Part shown: positions 7,364 to 16,245 of the stretch, one piece after another | Layout: the number at the start of each line of letters is the position of its first letter | How positions within the stretch are numbered: the first letter of the stretch is position 1 | Assembly (NCBI RefSeq): GCF_013364155.1 | Contig: NZ_CP054916.1 | Location: 9,555,721-9,619,720, forward strand | DNA: 64,000 nt | Source of the DNA: Streptomyces sp. NA02950 | Lineage (GTDB): Bacteria > Actinomycetota > Actinomycetes > Streptomycetales > Streptomycetaceae | Direction of reading: 5' to 3' | The notes under the pieces: model-generated | Databases searched by the model: none | What the model was told of the DNA's origin: nothing | Seen by the model: only the letters and a program-made list of their open reading frames with translations | Position numbers and translations under genes: made by a program

Positions 7364-8269
7364 ATGACAGAAGCGGCACCTGCCCCTGGCGGGTTCGATG
7401 AGTCCGAGATGCATCAGGTCCTGAAACGAGGCTGCGCGACCATCGGCCTTGACTGCTCCGACGCACGCCTCCTTCGAGGGCACACCAATGCGGTCATCCT
7501 TCTCGAAAAGGAACATGTCGTCGCCAAGATCGCGCGAAGGGGATCGCGCGTCGATGACGTAGCGCGCACGGTCAAATTCGTCCGCTGGCTTATGGATACT
7601 GGATTCCCCACCGTCCCGCTGCTTCTCCCCGACCAGCCCGTCGTCATTGACCGGCACGCCATTACCTTCTGGTCTTACCTACCCCAGCCTGATCATCCGG
7701 TTGCTGCAGCCCAGCTCGCCAAGCCTCTTAGCGCCCTCCACGCAATCACCACGCCACCCGTGGCTCTACCGAATCACGACAACCTCACTACGATCCGACG
7801 GTCACTCGCGGCGAGCACCTGCCTTCCCGACGAGGGACTGTCGTTTCTGGTCGAGTATGCCGATCAGCTTGAGGCCGACCTTGGTGCGGTGCAGTTCGAG
7901 CTACCAGAGGGGGTGATACAGGGCGATCCGCAGCACCGAAACGCCCTCCACACCGTTGAAGGCGAAGCTGTCCTCTGCGACTGGGATACCGTGGCTGTCG
8001 GTCAGCCGGAGTGGGATCTGGTCACCCTGGAGGTTCACTGCCGGCGTTTCGGCCACGGACAAGGGCATTACGCGGCCTTCGCCGAGGCCTACGGCTGGGA
8101 TGTCACACGCTGGTCGGGGTACTGTACGTTGGCCGCCATCCGTGAGCTGCAGATGGTCACCACCAATGCCCGGAAGGTCAACCATGCTCCAAGCAGCTTG
8201 CAGGAGGTTGAGCGACGTGTGAACGGGCTTCGTCGTCAGGACAGGTTCGAGCAGTGGAAGCTCCTCTGA
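7364..8269 (+). CDS. Aminoglycoside phosphotransferase (APH)-family protein, 301 aa
   Basis: The protein has the bilobal APH/choline-kinase layout. It has an N-terminal nucleotide-binding lobe with HVVAKIARR (the Lys that contacts ATP). The catalytic loop is GVIQGDPQHRN near residue 190, and the metal-binding loop is VLCDWDTVAVGQPEWDL near residue 208. The usual HGD of the catalytic loop is QGD here, a variant seen in many actinobacterial family members. The family phosphorylates small molecules including aminoglycosides, but most unlinked Streptomyces copies have unknown substrates, so resistance cannot be claimed. It is 33 bp downstream of the XRE regulator and probably co-transcribed. Confidence 0.75.
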   Translation: MTEAAPAPGGFDESEMHQVLKRGCATIGLDCSDARLLRGHTNAVILLEKEHVVAKIARRGSRVDDVARTVKFVRWLMDTGFPTVPLLLPDQPVVIDRHAITFWSYLPQPDHPVAAAQLAKPLSALHAITTPPVALPNHDNLTTIRRSLAASTCLPDEGLSFLVEYADQLEADLGAVQFELPEGVIQGDPQHRNALHTVEGEAVLCDWDTVAVGQPEWDLVTLEVHCRRFGHGQGHYAAFAEAYGWDVTRWSGYCTLAAIRELQMVTTNARKVNHAPSSLQEVERRVNGLRRQDRFEQWKLL

Positions 8270-8384
8270 TGACAAGTCAGGCTCGCCGCCGAGTGGACCG
8301 CTTACGCCGGCGTCACCTCCGGTGGTGCCTGAGACCTCCATCGTGTGCAGCCGCCGCATGATCCTTGTGCCTTGGGACATTGAC

Positions 8385-8639
8385 TCAGATACGAGCGCTA
8401 CCTTCCATTGGTGCTGCACATCGACGGACTTGGGGCTGGCCGGTGACGCAGGTCGGACGAAGCCGCATCCTGACTCCATCGCCATGGACGTGTAAGAGTG
8501 CCTGCTGGTGGTACTTAGCCCGATCTATGCTTTTCCCGATCAGATCGCGCAAGGCGTCGTGCTGCGCAGTCGGATCAGCAGGGAGTTCGAGGCGGGATGT
8601 CTGTGCATTGAGGCTGATGCACAGAGCGCGAACTGTCAT
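8385..8639 (-). CDS. Small protein, 84 aa, possibly DUF3846-like
   Basis: The first 55 residues read MTVRALCISLNAQTSRLELP, then LRDLIGKSIDRAKYHQQALLHVHGD. This pattern (short strand, 'LELP', helix, HVHGD) recalls the DUF3846 domain found on mobile elements, but the match is by eye and weak. The last 30 residues are Arg- and Cys-rich and look less coding, so the real end may reflect drift. The start overlaps the stop of the DUF2637 gene by four bases, placing it at the end of the large minus-strand run. Confidence 0.45.
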   Translation of the reverse strand: MTVRALCISLNAQTSRLELPADPTAQHDALRDLIGKSIDRAKYHQQALLHVHGDGVRMRLRPTCVTGQPQVRRCAAPMEGSARI

Positions 8640-10402
8640 CGCGCAGTGGTCGTGGTGCGCATTGGGAGGTGGATCGGGGAGCGTAGTCGGCGCCGCCGAT
8701 GGAAGTCAGGGAGTAGGGGCTCAAGGTCCTCGAGTGTCCATGGTGTGCCCCCGTTATTACGCTTCACTCCGCGCTCGGTCAGGGCTGTCAGTAGCTGCTC
8801 GGCAGTCGGCTCTTTGCCCTGGAGGTCGCAGTGCTCGTTCCAGATCTCGAAGCAGGGGAAGGCGGCAATGTAACGGCGCAGGGTGCTGGGACTGACCGCT
8901 CCGTTACTTCGTCCCTTTATGCCATGGTCGTAGAGCCATCGGGAGAGCTGGGCGCCCTTCGGCGGCTCGCCATGTTTGTCGCGGTAGGCGCACCAGGCGT
9001 CGTAGTAGCGGTCCGCCACGGTCTCTGTGGGTGATGGTAGATCACTGTGTCTCTGTTCGGGTGCGGGCTTCTTCGGTGATTCGGCAGTGTCAGGGCGAGG
9101 TCCAGTGGGGGCGTCGTTCGCTTCTTGACTGGGTGCCGAGGGAACGTACGGCTTCTCCGGGGGAGCGGGGGAGTGATCTCCATTTGTCGGGTGACGCACG
9201 CGGTTTGTCAGCTCGGTGACGTCACCAGTTTGCCGCAGCTGCCCGAACTGGAACGAAGAGGGGAACGTGCCGTTGTCGTCGAGGTGGTGGCGGAAGTCGC
9301 CGTAGAACACCTCGTCCAGCGGGATGTCGTTCGGCGTCTCGGCCAACGGTCGCCCTACCGGTTCGTGCTCGGGGTACGGCTCTGGCTCGCGTTGCTCGGG
9401 GACGTGGACGCCCTGGCCGTTCAGCACGCTGTGGCCATCGAGCTGCCGCCCCCGGGCGCCGACTGGCAGCACCACGTCCTCGTTGGCAAGCCTCGGGGCA
9501 GGCGCCGCAGACGGAGCTGCGGGACCGGCGCCATCGGCTTTGAGTGTGGGGTGGGTTTCCCGGAAAGCCGGGTCATCACCATCGGCCCGGGTAGCGTCGG
9601 CCGCACCCGCCGTCGCCCCCGTGCCCGTGCTCGTGCCGGCCGGAAGCGCGGACGGCAGGACCGCGTTCGTCTCCAGTCCGGCCGCGGCCAGCCCCGCCGG
9701 GGCGGTGTCCCTCAGCGGTACCCCGTACCGCGCGAGCCGCAGCGGCATCAGCGACTCGACGGGCGCCTTGCGGCGCCAGGCGCGCCCGTAGCGGGCCCGC
9801 AGCCGGGCGCGGTAGACCAGCCGGTCCTGCTCCAGCTTGATGACCTCGTCGTAACTGCGCAGCTCCCACAGCTTCATCCGGCGCCAGAGCCGGAAGGTGG
9901 GCACCGGCGCGAGCAGCCAACGGGCGATGCGGACCGACTCCATATGCCGGTCGGCGGTGATGTCGGCGATCCGGCCGACCGCGTGCCGGGCCGCCTCGAC
10001 GGAGACGACGAAGAGCACCGGGATCACGGCGTGCATCCCGACCCCGAGCGGATCCGGCCAGGCGGCGGCGCCGTTGAAGGCGATCGTGGCGGCGGTCAGC
10101 AGCCAGGCCGTCTGGCGCAGCAGGGGAAAGGGGATTCGGATCCAGGTGAGCAGCAGATCCAGGGCGAGCAGCACGACGATCCCGGCGTCGATCCCGATGG
10201 GAAAGACGTTGGCGAAGTCGCCGAAGCCCTTGTCATGTGCGAGATCGCGTACGGCCGCGTAGGAGCCGGCGAAGCCGATCGCGGCGATCACCACCGCTCC
10301 GGCGACGACCACGGCGATTAAGGCCTTGTGGATCCCAGGTGAGGTTGCAGGCACGTGTCCGTTTCCGTCAGTTGCCACCTGCCGCCGCTGCCTCATCAAC
10401 AT
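8636..10402 (-). CDS. DUF2637 membrane protein with C-terminal helix-turn-helix-like domain, 588 aa
   Basis: Residues ~25-150 hold four hydrophobic segments with the Streptomyces DUF2637 signature (GSYAAVRDLAHDKGFG, FPIGIDAGIVVLLALDLLL, FNGAAAWPDPLGVGMHAVIP). DUF2637 proteins are membrane proteins related to plasmid spread (Spd) proteins. A basic helical segment follows, and then a long Pro/Asp-rich linker (residues ~230-450). The ~130-residue C-terminus (RYYDAWCAYRDKHGEPP, LSRWLYDHGI) looks like a DNA-binding or replication-associated helical domain. It lies 12 bp after the LysM-BTAD gene, so it belongs to the same operon. Its role may be to link the secretion system or element spread to DNA, but this is inference. 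Confidence 0.7.
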   Translation of the reverse strand: MLMRQRRQVATDGNGHVPATSPGIHKALIAVVVAGAVVIAAIGFAGSYAAVRDLAHDKGFGDFANVFPIGIDAGIVVLLALDLLLTWIRIPFPLLRQTAWLLTAATIAFNGAAAWPDPLGVGMHAVIPVLFVVSVEAARHAVGRIADITADRHMESVRIARWLLAPVPTFRLWRRMKLWELRSYDEVIKLEQDRLVYRARLRARYGRAWRRKAPVESLMPLRLARYGVPLRDTAPAGLAAAGLETNAVLPSALPAGTSTGTGATAGAADATRADGDDPAFRETHPTLKADGAGPAAPSAAPAPRLANEDVVLPVGARGRQLDGHSVLNGQGVHVPEQREPEPYPEHEPVGRPLAETPNDIPLDEVFYGDFRHHLDDNGTFPSSFQFGQLRQTGDVTELTNRVRHPTNGDHSPAPPEKPYVPSAPSQEANDAPTGPRPDTAESPKKPAPEQRHSDLPSPTETVADRYYDAWCAYRDKHGEPPKGAQLSRWLYDHGIKGRSNGAVSPSTLRRYIAAFPCFEIWNEHCDLQGKEPTAEQLLTALTERGVKRNNGGTPWTLEDLEPLLPDFHRRRRLRSPIHLPMRTTTTAR

Positions 10403-10414
10403 CTGACCTTCTTC

Positions 10415-13400
10415 CTACACCGCGTTTGTGGACGGAGTGTTGATGAGCAGGAGACTGATCAACTGCTCGGTCTCCGGCTCGAGGTCGAGGTCGAGCGTGC
10501 GGATGGCCTGCTGGAGTGTGGTGATGGCGGTGTGGAGTCCGCCGCGGTTACCGGCGGCGTGCTCGATGCGCATCCAGTCGCGGTAGAGGAGTTCGGCGGT
10601 GGGCTCGACGTCGATTCCCACGGCGATGGCGCGGCGGGCTGCCTCGAGGTCGAGCTCTCCATGAGTGGGGTCGGATCGGTAGGTGGCCAGAGTGTGAGCG
10701 ACATCGATGATCCGGCTGATCATCTCCTGCTGTAGCGGTGCCGCCCAGGGAAGGTCCCGGCCGCCGAGGGGGCGACCGCGCACCAGGCTCAGAGCTTGCT
10801 CCAGGTAGCCTGCCGCGGTGGTGGGTGATGCTGCGGTCAGGCCTCTCTCGGCGAGTTGCTGGAAGATGGTCCAGTCACAGCGAACGGCGGGGGCCAGGCG
10901 GTAGCTGTCCGTTCCGCGGGTGCGGCGGGGGACGTAGGGGTTGCCGTCGGCGTCGACCCCCAACTTGTTGCGCAGCCCGTACATGCGGGAATTGAGGGTG
11001 CTGGTAGACCAGGGGTTGGCCGGGTCCATGGCTTCGCAGATTCCCGCGGTGTCCCGGTGGGGCCGGAAGTAGAGCAGCACGGCGAGCTCGGTGAGCTTGG
11101 GGCCGTGCCCGGAGGCCCCGACGCCGGTTACTTCGAGGGGACCCAGGACCCGGACTTCCGGAGCGTGTAGATCGCGCGCTGTCGGTACCTCCGGCGCGTC
11201 ATCCGTGGGAGAGCCCGGAGCGGGGGAGTCCCCGGCGTTCCGGTCCGTCGAACTGCCGGGATCCGCGGCGGCGTCGGTGAGCTCGGGCTTAGCGGCCTCG
11301 ACGTCGGTTCGCTCAGCAGCGGGGCATTCGACCGGGTCGGCGATGTCATCGCTGTCCTGCGGGAGACGGGGGGAAGGCGCGGAGGGGGAGAGGAGCCGTA
11401 GCCCCGCTGGGTCGCTGGCGGCTCCGATCAGGGCGGGGAAAGGTCCTTCCGGTGCCTGCTCGTCGTTTCCCGGACCTGCGTCCTCTAGAGCCTCGCCTCC
11501 TTGGGCGGGGATGGGGCGGGGCGTGGGCGGCTCCGGCGGTACCTTCTCCCATGCGCCGTCCGCGGGCCGTGACGGCTGCTCGGTGACTTCGAGGGTGGCC
11601 ACCAGCTGTTCGTAGGCCGTGCTGGAGACGGACTGGACCTGAATCCGCGCGCCGAGCACCTCCAGTTCCTGTGCCTCCTCATCGGTTCCCGCGTTGAGCT
11701 GTTCGGCGTTGGGGAAGAGATGGCCGATGCCGCTCTCGGGCAGGACAGCGGCGACCTTCAGGCCCCGGGCCTTGTCGAGGGCGTCGGCCAACTGCCACGC
11801 CTCCTCTTCGCTGATGCGGCTGGCGCAGATCAGCATCCACGGCAGCTGGGCGCCGAGCTCGGGGTCCTGGTGCGCTTCCAAAAGCCGCTCGCCCAGGTCG
11901 CGGATCGCCGCGGCGGCGTGGGGGAGGTGCCGGGCCCTGCTGGTGGGCAGCAGGCGGGGCAGCTCACGTCCGAAGCCGATCAGAAGGATGTCGGCCTGGT
12001 CCGCCCACGGGCTCATGCCGGTTTCCAGCGCGATCGCCGTACACACCGCGTCCACCTGCGGCTGATCGCCTTGGATGAGCAGGGTCGAAAGCTGGGGCAG
12101 GTTGGCCAGGTACAGCGTGCCCTCGGCATCGGTGCCGAGTGTGGCCAGCCCCGGGTAGGGGGCCTGAACCTGCCGGGCCCGCTCCGGCTCCAGCAGTTCG
12201 GCCTGTGCGTCCAGCGCCCACCAGTCGCCAGTCCCGGCGGCGAACGGCGGCATCGGCTCCCCGGGGGTGTCGGGGAGAAGTTCGACCGTTCTCGCGGTGA
12301 CCCGGGCGCCGCGCACCACGGGAAGTGTGGACTCTGCTTGGGCGGCCTGGTGGGCCAGTGTGCGCAGCGCGGTATCGAGGAGTTCGGCGCTGGCGGGTGC
12401 GGCGCTGGCGGTCAGCGTCTGCTCCAGCCGGCTGGACTCCTCGGGCATGGCGATGGTCTCGCCGGGCTTGCGTCGCCGCTGCTGGATGAGCCTCCGCAGG
12501 CCGATGCCGCCGACCAGGACGGCGGCCAGCAGGGCACCAACCCCCGCGGTGGTGCGCACGGAGACACCCTCGGAATGTGCGGCGGGCTCGGGCGTGGACC
12601 GATGCGAAGTGTCGGTGTGCTGCTGTGTGGGGGCCGGGGTGGCGGGTGGTCGTGTCGTCTCCTCGCCGCGACGGCCGTCCTTGCTGCCGGGGGTGTGCTC
12701 CCTGCTCCGGTCGTGGTGATGCCGCGGGTTCTGGGGGCGGGGGCTGGCGTCCGGCCGGCGGGTGTCGTGGTCCGGCTTGCGGGGGCTGGGGGAGGTGCTG
12801 TCGTGGTTGTTCTCGTGGTCACCGGACTGGCGCCGCTCGGTATCCGTCCCTGGGCGGGTGTCGCGGTCGTGCGGGGCGGTGGGGGAGGGTAGGAGGAGTT
12901 GCTGTCCGGGGTGGATCTGGTCCGGGTCGGTGAGGGGGCGGCCGTCAGGCCCGGCGTGGCCCTTGTTCCGGTCAAAGATCTCGTCGTAGCGCTCGGGGTC
13001 CCCGAGTTGCTCCTCGGCGATCGTGGAGAGTGTGTCGCCGGGCGCGACGGTGACCGTGCGTCCAGAGCCGCCCTGATGAGGGTCGCCGGAGCCGGAGCCT
13101 GGGCTGCCGGGCATGAGGAGTTTCCAGCCGGGCTGGATGAAGGAGTCGGCGTCGAAGCGGCTGCCATCAGTCATCGTGCGGCCTTGGTTCAGGGCGGCGA
13201 TCTCCTTCCACCGTTCGCCGTCGCCGAGTTGCTTCTCCGCGATGCTCCACAGGCTCTCGGCCGGACGGGTGTCCTGCACGGTGTAGGTGTGCTGCCCTTT
13301 GCCGCGTTCCGTGGTGGCGGTGGGGGAGGGGGCTTGGTCGTGGTGGGTCTTGGCGGTGCCGGGGGTGGACTCGGCGGTGGGGGCTGCGGCCGCCGGGCTG

Positions 13401-13783
13401 GGTGTGGCCAGTGCGGTGCCGGTGGGCAGCAGGACGAGGACGCTGCTGATCAGGGCAGCAGCGGCGTGGCGGCTGACGTTGATCCGGCGGGAGGGCCGCG
13501 GTGCGCGTCCGCGGAGCTGGGCTGGGATCTCGGCGAGCACGCAGAAGGTGAAGTGGGCCCAGGCGATCCAGGCGATGGCGACCAGGGCCAGGAGGAAGGC
13601 TCCGCCGGTGTCCTGGCGGTCCAGCAGGTGCGTGAGGTCGTCGTGGCCGCTGTGCCATAGGGCTGTGGTGACCACTGCAAGGAGAACAGGGAGCCCGGCG
13701 ATGGTGGCGGCCAGGAGCAGGAGGGCGGCCAGGCCGCGCAGTACTGCGTGGCGGGGTTTCGTGGGCAGTGGGGGAGGGGGCAT
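10415..13783 (-). CDS. Membrane LysM plus BTAD (SARP-like) protein of the Tad locus, 1122 aa
   Basis: The start at ATG 13781-13783 overlaps the TAA of the upstream gene, which rules out the longer upstream extension of the frame. The N-terminus has three hydrophobic segments (about 12-43, 58-84, 105-125). Two LysM repeats follow: HTYTVQDTRPAESLWSIAEK near residue 155 and VTVAPGDTLSTIAEEQLGDP near residue 230. Both should bind peptidoglycan. After a Pro/Ser/Asp-rich spacer there is a fourth hydrophobic segment (GALLAAVLVGGIGLRRLI). The C-terminal ~250 residues are a winged-helix plus BTAD transcriptional activator domain (LGPLEVTG, LTELAVLLYFRP, CDWTIFQQLAERGL). Such proteins accompany Tad loci in Streptomyces. 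Coupling wall sensing to transcription is plausible but unproven. Confidence 0.8.
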   Translation of the reverse strand: MPPPPLPTKPRHAVLRGLAALLLLAATIAGLPVLLAVVTTALWHSGHDDLTHLLDRQDTGGAFLLALVAIAWIAWAHFTFCVLAEIPAQLRGRAPRPSRRINVSRHAAAALISSVLVLLPTGTALATPSPAAAAPTAESTPGTAKTHHDQAPSPTATTERGKGQHTYTVQDTRPAESLWSIAEKQLGDGERWKEIAALNQGRTMTDGSRFDADSFIQPGWKLLMPGSPGSGSGDPHQGGSGRTVTVAPGDTLSTIAEEQLGDPERYDEIFDRNKGHAGPDGRPLTDPDQIHPGQQLLLPSPTAPHDRDTRPGTDTERRQSGDHENNHDSTSPSPRKPDHDTRRPDASPRPQNPRHHHDRSREHTPGSKDGRRGEETTRPPATPAPTQQHTDTSHRSTPEPAAHSEGVSVRTTAGVGALLAAVLVGGIGLRRLIQQRRRKPGETIAMPEESSRLEQTLTASAAPASAELLDTALRTLAHQAAQAESTLPVVRGARVTARTVELLPDTPGEPMPPFAAGTGDWWALDAQAELLEPERARQVQAPYPGLATLGTDAEGTLYLANLPQLSTLLIQGDQPQVDAVCTAIALETGMSPWADQADILLIGFGRELPRLLPTSRARHLPHAAAAIRDLGERLLEAHQDPELGAQLPWMLICASRISEEEAWQLADALDKARGLKVAAVLPESGIGHLFPNAEQLNAGTDEEAQELEVLGARIQVQSVSSTAYEQLVATLEVTEQPSRPADGAWEKVPPEPPTPRPIPAQGGEALEDAGPGNDEQAPEGPFPALIGAASDPAGLRLLSPSAPSPRLPQDSDDIADPVECPAAERTDVEAAKPELTDAAADPGSSTDRNAGDSPAPGSPTDDAPEVPTARDLHAPEVRVLGPLEVTGVGASGHGPKLTELAVLLYFRPHRDTAGICEAMDPANPWSTSTLNSRMYGLRNKLGVDADGNPYVPRRTRGTDSYRLAPAVRCDWTIFQQLAERGLTAASPTTAAGYLEQALSLVRGRPLGGRDLPWAAPLQQEMISRIIDVAHTLATYRSDPTHGELDLEAARRAIAVGIDVEPTAELLYRDWMRIEHAAGNRGGLHTAITTLQQAIRTLDLDLEPETEQLISLLLINTPSTNAV

Positions 13784-14250
13784 TACGGGCCTTCCTCGGG
13801 AGCGTCGACACCGTAGAGAAGGGTGGCCTTTCCATGGCCGGTCACGGCGAGGGTGTCGACGCCGGCGGCGGCCAGGAACTTGGTGCGGTAGGTGGTGTGG
13901 GTGGTCACGGTCAAGGACTTGCCATCGGGGGAGACCCGCACGATGCCGTGGGTGCCGGTGGCGCGCAGATAGGAGCGTGCTGCTGCTTGAGCGGCTTGCG
14001 GGTCGGCGACGATGGCGTGGCCGGGGATGGCCTGGCCGGGGTCGATCGCCTGCCCGCCGGCTCGGGCGGCCTCGGTGGCCAGGGCATCGGCGCGCTCCAC
14101 TGCCCGAGCTTTGCCGCCGCCGTCGACGGCGATACCGATGATGGCCAGAAGCGGCAGGACACAGATGGCCAGGTAGACGGCGACCCCGCCCCGGTCGCCA
14201 GTGGGACAGCGGGAGCGGCAGAACGCGGCCACGCTTCGGTTCAGGCGCAT
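13783..14250 (-). CDS. TadE/TadG-like pseudopilin, 155 aa
   Basis: After a basic N-terminus there is GGVAVYLAICVLPLLAIIGIAVDGGG. This is the TadG-type pattern: a hydrophobic N-terminal helix followed by DGG. The rest is a small extracytoplasmic domain with a Thr/Val-rich C-terminus. TadE/F/G proteins are membrane-anchored minor pilins that are needed for assembly of the Flp pilus. It follows the TadE-like gene directly (TAG then ATG) and shares one base with the next start. No prepilin cleavage motif is obvious. Confidence 0.7.
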   Translation of the reverse strand: MRLNRSVAAFCRSRCPTGDRGGVAVYLAICVLPLLAIIGIAVDGGGKARAVERADALATEAARAGGQAIDPGQAIPGHAIVADPQAAQAAARSYLRATGTHGIVRVSPDGKSLTVTTHTTYRTKFLAAAGVDTLAVTGHGKATLLYGVDAPEEGP

Positions 14251-14697
14251 CTAGTGTCCTTCGCGTTGCCGGTACTGGTCGATGACCGAGGTGAAGGTCG
14301 AGGTCAGCGTGCGGGACCCCGGGGCGGGTAGCAGCAGGTCGGTGAGGTCGACCGTGCACCGCACGGTCACGGTGACCGAACTGGCCTGCCCCAGCGGAGC
14401 GTTGAGGCCGCTGGTGTCCACGCTGGTACTCGCGCAGCTGAGACCCTGGTCGCGCAAGGATTCCCGCGCAGCCGCGGTAGCCGCTTGTTGGGCGGTGGTT
14501 GACGTTCGCGCGATGGAGGCTTCCCGCGCGGCATCTTCAGCGGCGGCGTCGATCTTCGAGCCCGACATCGCCAGACGGCCTCCCGCGAGAGCCAGACACA
14601 CCAGCATGATTAACAGGGGGGTGATGATGGCGGCCTGCACCGCCTCACTGCCCCGGTCCTCGCGCATGCGCTTCCGGAGAGTACGCAACCGCCTCAT
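14251..14697 (-). CDS. TadE-like pseudopilin, 148 aa
   Basis: The start at ATG 14695-14697 overlaps the stop of the preceding gene in an ATGA junction, so longer upstream extensions are rejected. The N-terminus reads MREDRGSEAVQAAIITPLLI followed by MLVCLALAGG. This is the RG-x-E/A-x-V-Q/E motif and hydrophobic helix typical of TadE. The soluble part has two Cys residues (GLSCAST, VRCTV) that could form a disulfide outside the membrane. It belongs to a row of three pseudopilin genes within the Tad operon. Confidence 0.75.
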   Translation of the reverse strand: MRRLRTLRKRMREDRGSEAVQAAIITPLLIMLVCLALAGGRLAMSGSKIDAAAEDAAREASIARTSTTAQQAATAAARESLRDQGLSCASTSVDTSGLNAPLGQASSVTVTVRCTVDLTDLLLPAPGSRTLTSTFTSVIDQYRQREGH

Positions 14698-15122
14698 CCC
14701 CCCGGCGTGGTGAAGCGCTCCACAGCGCCGGACGCGGACTGGGTGACCGGCAGGTCGGGCACGAATGGCAGCAGCGACGGTGCCGCGCCACTGACCTGGA
14801 TGCGTATCCGCTCTCCCGTGCTCCCGGCCGAGGACACCGTGGCCCGGCGCAGGCTGTCGCCGGCCGTGCGGTCCAGCACCTCGCGGGCGCGGTTCGCTCC
14901 CGTGCCAGGCCCGGCCTGATAGGTGCGGCCCGCGGCAATACCTTCCCGGGCGGCGGCCAGGGCGATCTGGCGGGCGTAGTACCACATGCTCGCCTGCACG
15001 ACCACGATCGTGAGCAGTATGACGAACGGGAAAATGATCGCCATCTGCACCGACGCGTCGCCTCGGTCACTGGCCAGGCGCCTTCTCCACCTCTGCTGGG
15101 CGGTCGATGTGACAGACGGCAT
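14694..15122 (-). CDS. TadE-like pseudopilin, 142 aa
   Basis: The sequence RLASDRGDASVQMAIIFPFV followed by ILLTIVVVQASMWYYARQIAL is the classical TadE N-terminus: DRGxASVQ, one membrane helix, then a small exported domain. TadE proteins act as minor pilins or assembly factors of the Tad apparatus. The start overlaps the TGA of the pilin-like gene, and the stop overlaps the next TadE-like start, so the set is translationally coupled. Confidence 0.8.
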   Translation of the reverse strand: MPSVTSTAQQRWRRRLASDRGDASVQMAIIFPFVILLTIVVVQASMWYYARQIALAAAREGIAAGRTYQAGPGTGANRAREVLDRTAGDSLRRATVSSAGSTGERIRIQVSGAAPSLLPFVPDLPVTQSASGAVERFTTPGG

Positions 15123-15328
15123 CAGATGCCCGAGAGCTTGCCGTTGTACTTCGCCACCACGGCGGCGATGGTCCCGGCGATGGCGATGGCGCCGCCGATG
15201 GCCGCCACCCAGATGATGATGGTCGTGATGCTGATGTCGCCCCGGTCGGGACGGCGCCGGACCTCCTTCAGCCCCCGACTCAGAGCGGCGGCCAGCACAA
15301 CAGCGGTCTTCGCGGCGAAGTAACGCAT
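15122..15328 (-). CDS. 68-residue Flp-pilin-like membrane peptide
   Basis: The peptide has a basic N-terminus (MRYFAAKTAVVLAAALSRGL), then DRGDISITTIIIWVAAIGGA and a hydrophobic helix, ending VVAKYNGKLSGI. The size, single helix and position between TadC and the TadE genes fit the major pilin (Flp) of a Gram-positive Tad system. The DRGDIS stretch resembles the processed region of Tad pilins, but a canonical G/XXXXEY prepilin site is not visible. Assignment as the pilin is therefore an inference from size, helix and locus. Confidence 0.6.
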   Translation of the reverse strand: MRYFAAKTAVVLAAALSRGLKEVRRRPDRGDISITTIIIWVAAIGGAIAIAGTIAAVVAKYNGKLSGI

Positions 15329-15360
15329 GACAGGGGTTTCCCCTCTTTGGTGATCGGGAG

Positions 15361-16245
15361 TTAGGTCTCGAGGATCCGGAGAACAGCTGGGAAGGCGATC
15401 AGCAGCATGACCAGCACCGCGAGCAGGGCACCGGGGGCGGTCATCCGCTCGCTGTTGGCGTTCGCCTCAGCTGCCTGAGCCTCGAGGAGTTCGGTGCGCA
15501 GGCTCTGGGCGCGGGCCCGCAAGCTGGTGTAGACGGCGGCTCCGTCATGGGCCGAGCGGCGCATGATCTCGGCGATGTCTTCCAAGGCGGGCAGATCGTG
15601 CTCCCGGTGGAGTTCCTCCAGCGCCTCCCACGGGGGAATGCGGTCAACACGAGCCCGCAGCAGGGCGGTCTGAAGGAGCTGGAACGGCCACCCTTTGCCG
15701 ACGGCGGCCGCCCGCTCCATGGCCTCGGTGGGCCCGGAACCACCGGAGCGCTTGAGCGCCACCAGGTCCAAGTAGGCGGTGAGCGCGTGGGCGAACTCTT
15801 CCCGGGCCCGCTTGGCCTGGTCGCGTACAGACAGGTCCGGCATGATCCACAGCAGCGTTGCGACGGCGAGCCCGGCCACGGCCGGCACGTAGAACGGCAT
15901 GCCGACGCCCAGCAGCAGCCACGGTGTGGCGGCAACCGCCGGGGCCAGCAGCCCCAGGGCTGCCAAGGCAACTTTGGTCAGCACAAACCGCTCGGGGGTC
16001 TGCTGAAGCAGGGCGAGGTTCTGGGTCGGAATCCGCACCCCGGGCAGGTCGCCGAAGCGGTCGACCAGCCAGCGGCCCCAGACCGCGTCCCGGTCTCGCG
16101 GCGCCTCACTCTGCTGGGCACCGCCGGGAGGCGTGCGCTGAAGGGCTGCCGCCAACGACGGTTGCGGACGCAGCAGTTCCCGCACCAGCAGGGCAAACCC
16201 CGCCCCGGTGGTGCATCCGGACAGAACAGCAAGGCTGGTACTCAT
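15361..16245 (-). CDS. tadC: TadC-like type II/IV secretion inner-membrane platform protein, 294 aa
   Basis: ATG 16243-16245 is preferred because it overlaps the stop of tadB by four bases. The protein has membrane segments near residues 105-150 (TKVALAALGLLAPAVAATPW) and at the extreme C-terminus (GALLAVLVMLLIAFPAVLRI). A T2SF-type cytoplasmic domain lies between them (ALTAYLDLVALKRSGGSGPT, EIMRRSAHDGAAVYTSLRAR). TadB and TadC pair to form the platform that couples ATPase TadA to pilin extraction. Length and topology fit the family. Confidence 0.85.
   Translation of the reverse strand: MSTSLAVLSGCTTGAGFALLVRELLRPQPSLAAALQRTPPGGAQQSEAPRDRDAVWGRWLVDRFGDLPGVRIPTQNLALLQQTPERFVLTKVALAALGLLAPAVAATPWLLLGVGMPFYVPAVAGLAVATLLWIMPDLSVRDQAKRAREEFAHALTAYLDLVALKRSGGSGPTEAMERAAAVGKGWPFQLLQTALLRARVDRIPPWEALEELHREHDLPALEDIAEIMRRSAHDGAAVYTSLRARAQSLRTELLEAQAAEANANSERMTAPGALLAVLVMLLIAFPAVLRILET

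Noticed and set aside
7364..8269. A defined aminoglycoside resistance gene
   Set aside because: Family motifs show only an APH-like kinase; the substrate cannot be read from the sequence.
10415..14359. A single 1314-residue minus-strand protein
   Set aside because: The first 190 residues are Arg/Pro-rich and run through the TadE/G gene in another frame. The real start is ATG 13781-13783, which overlaps the upstream stop.
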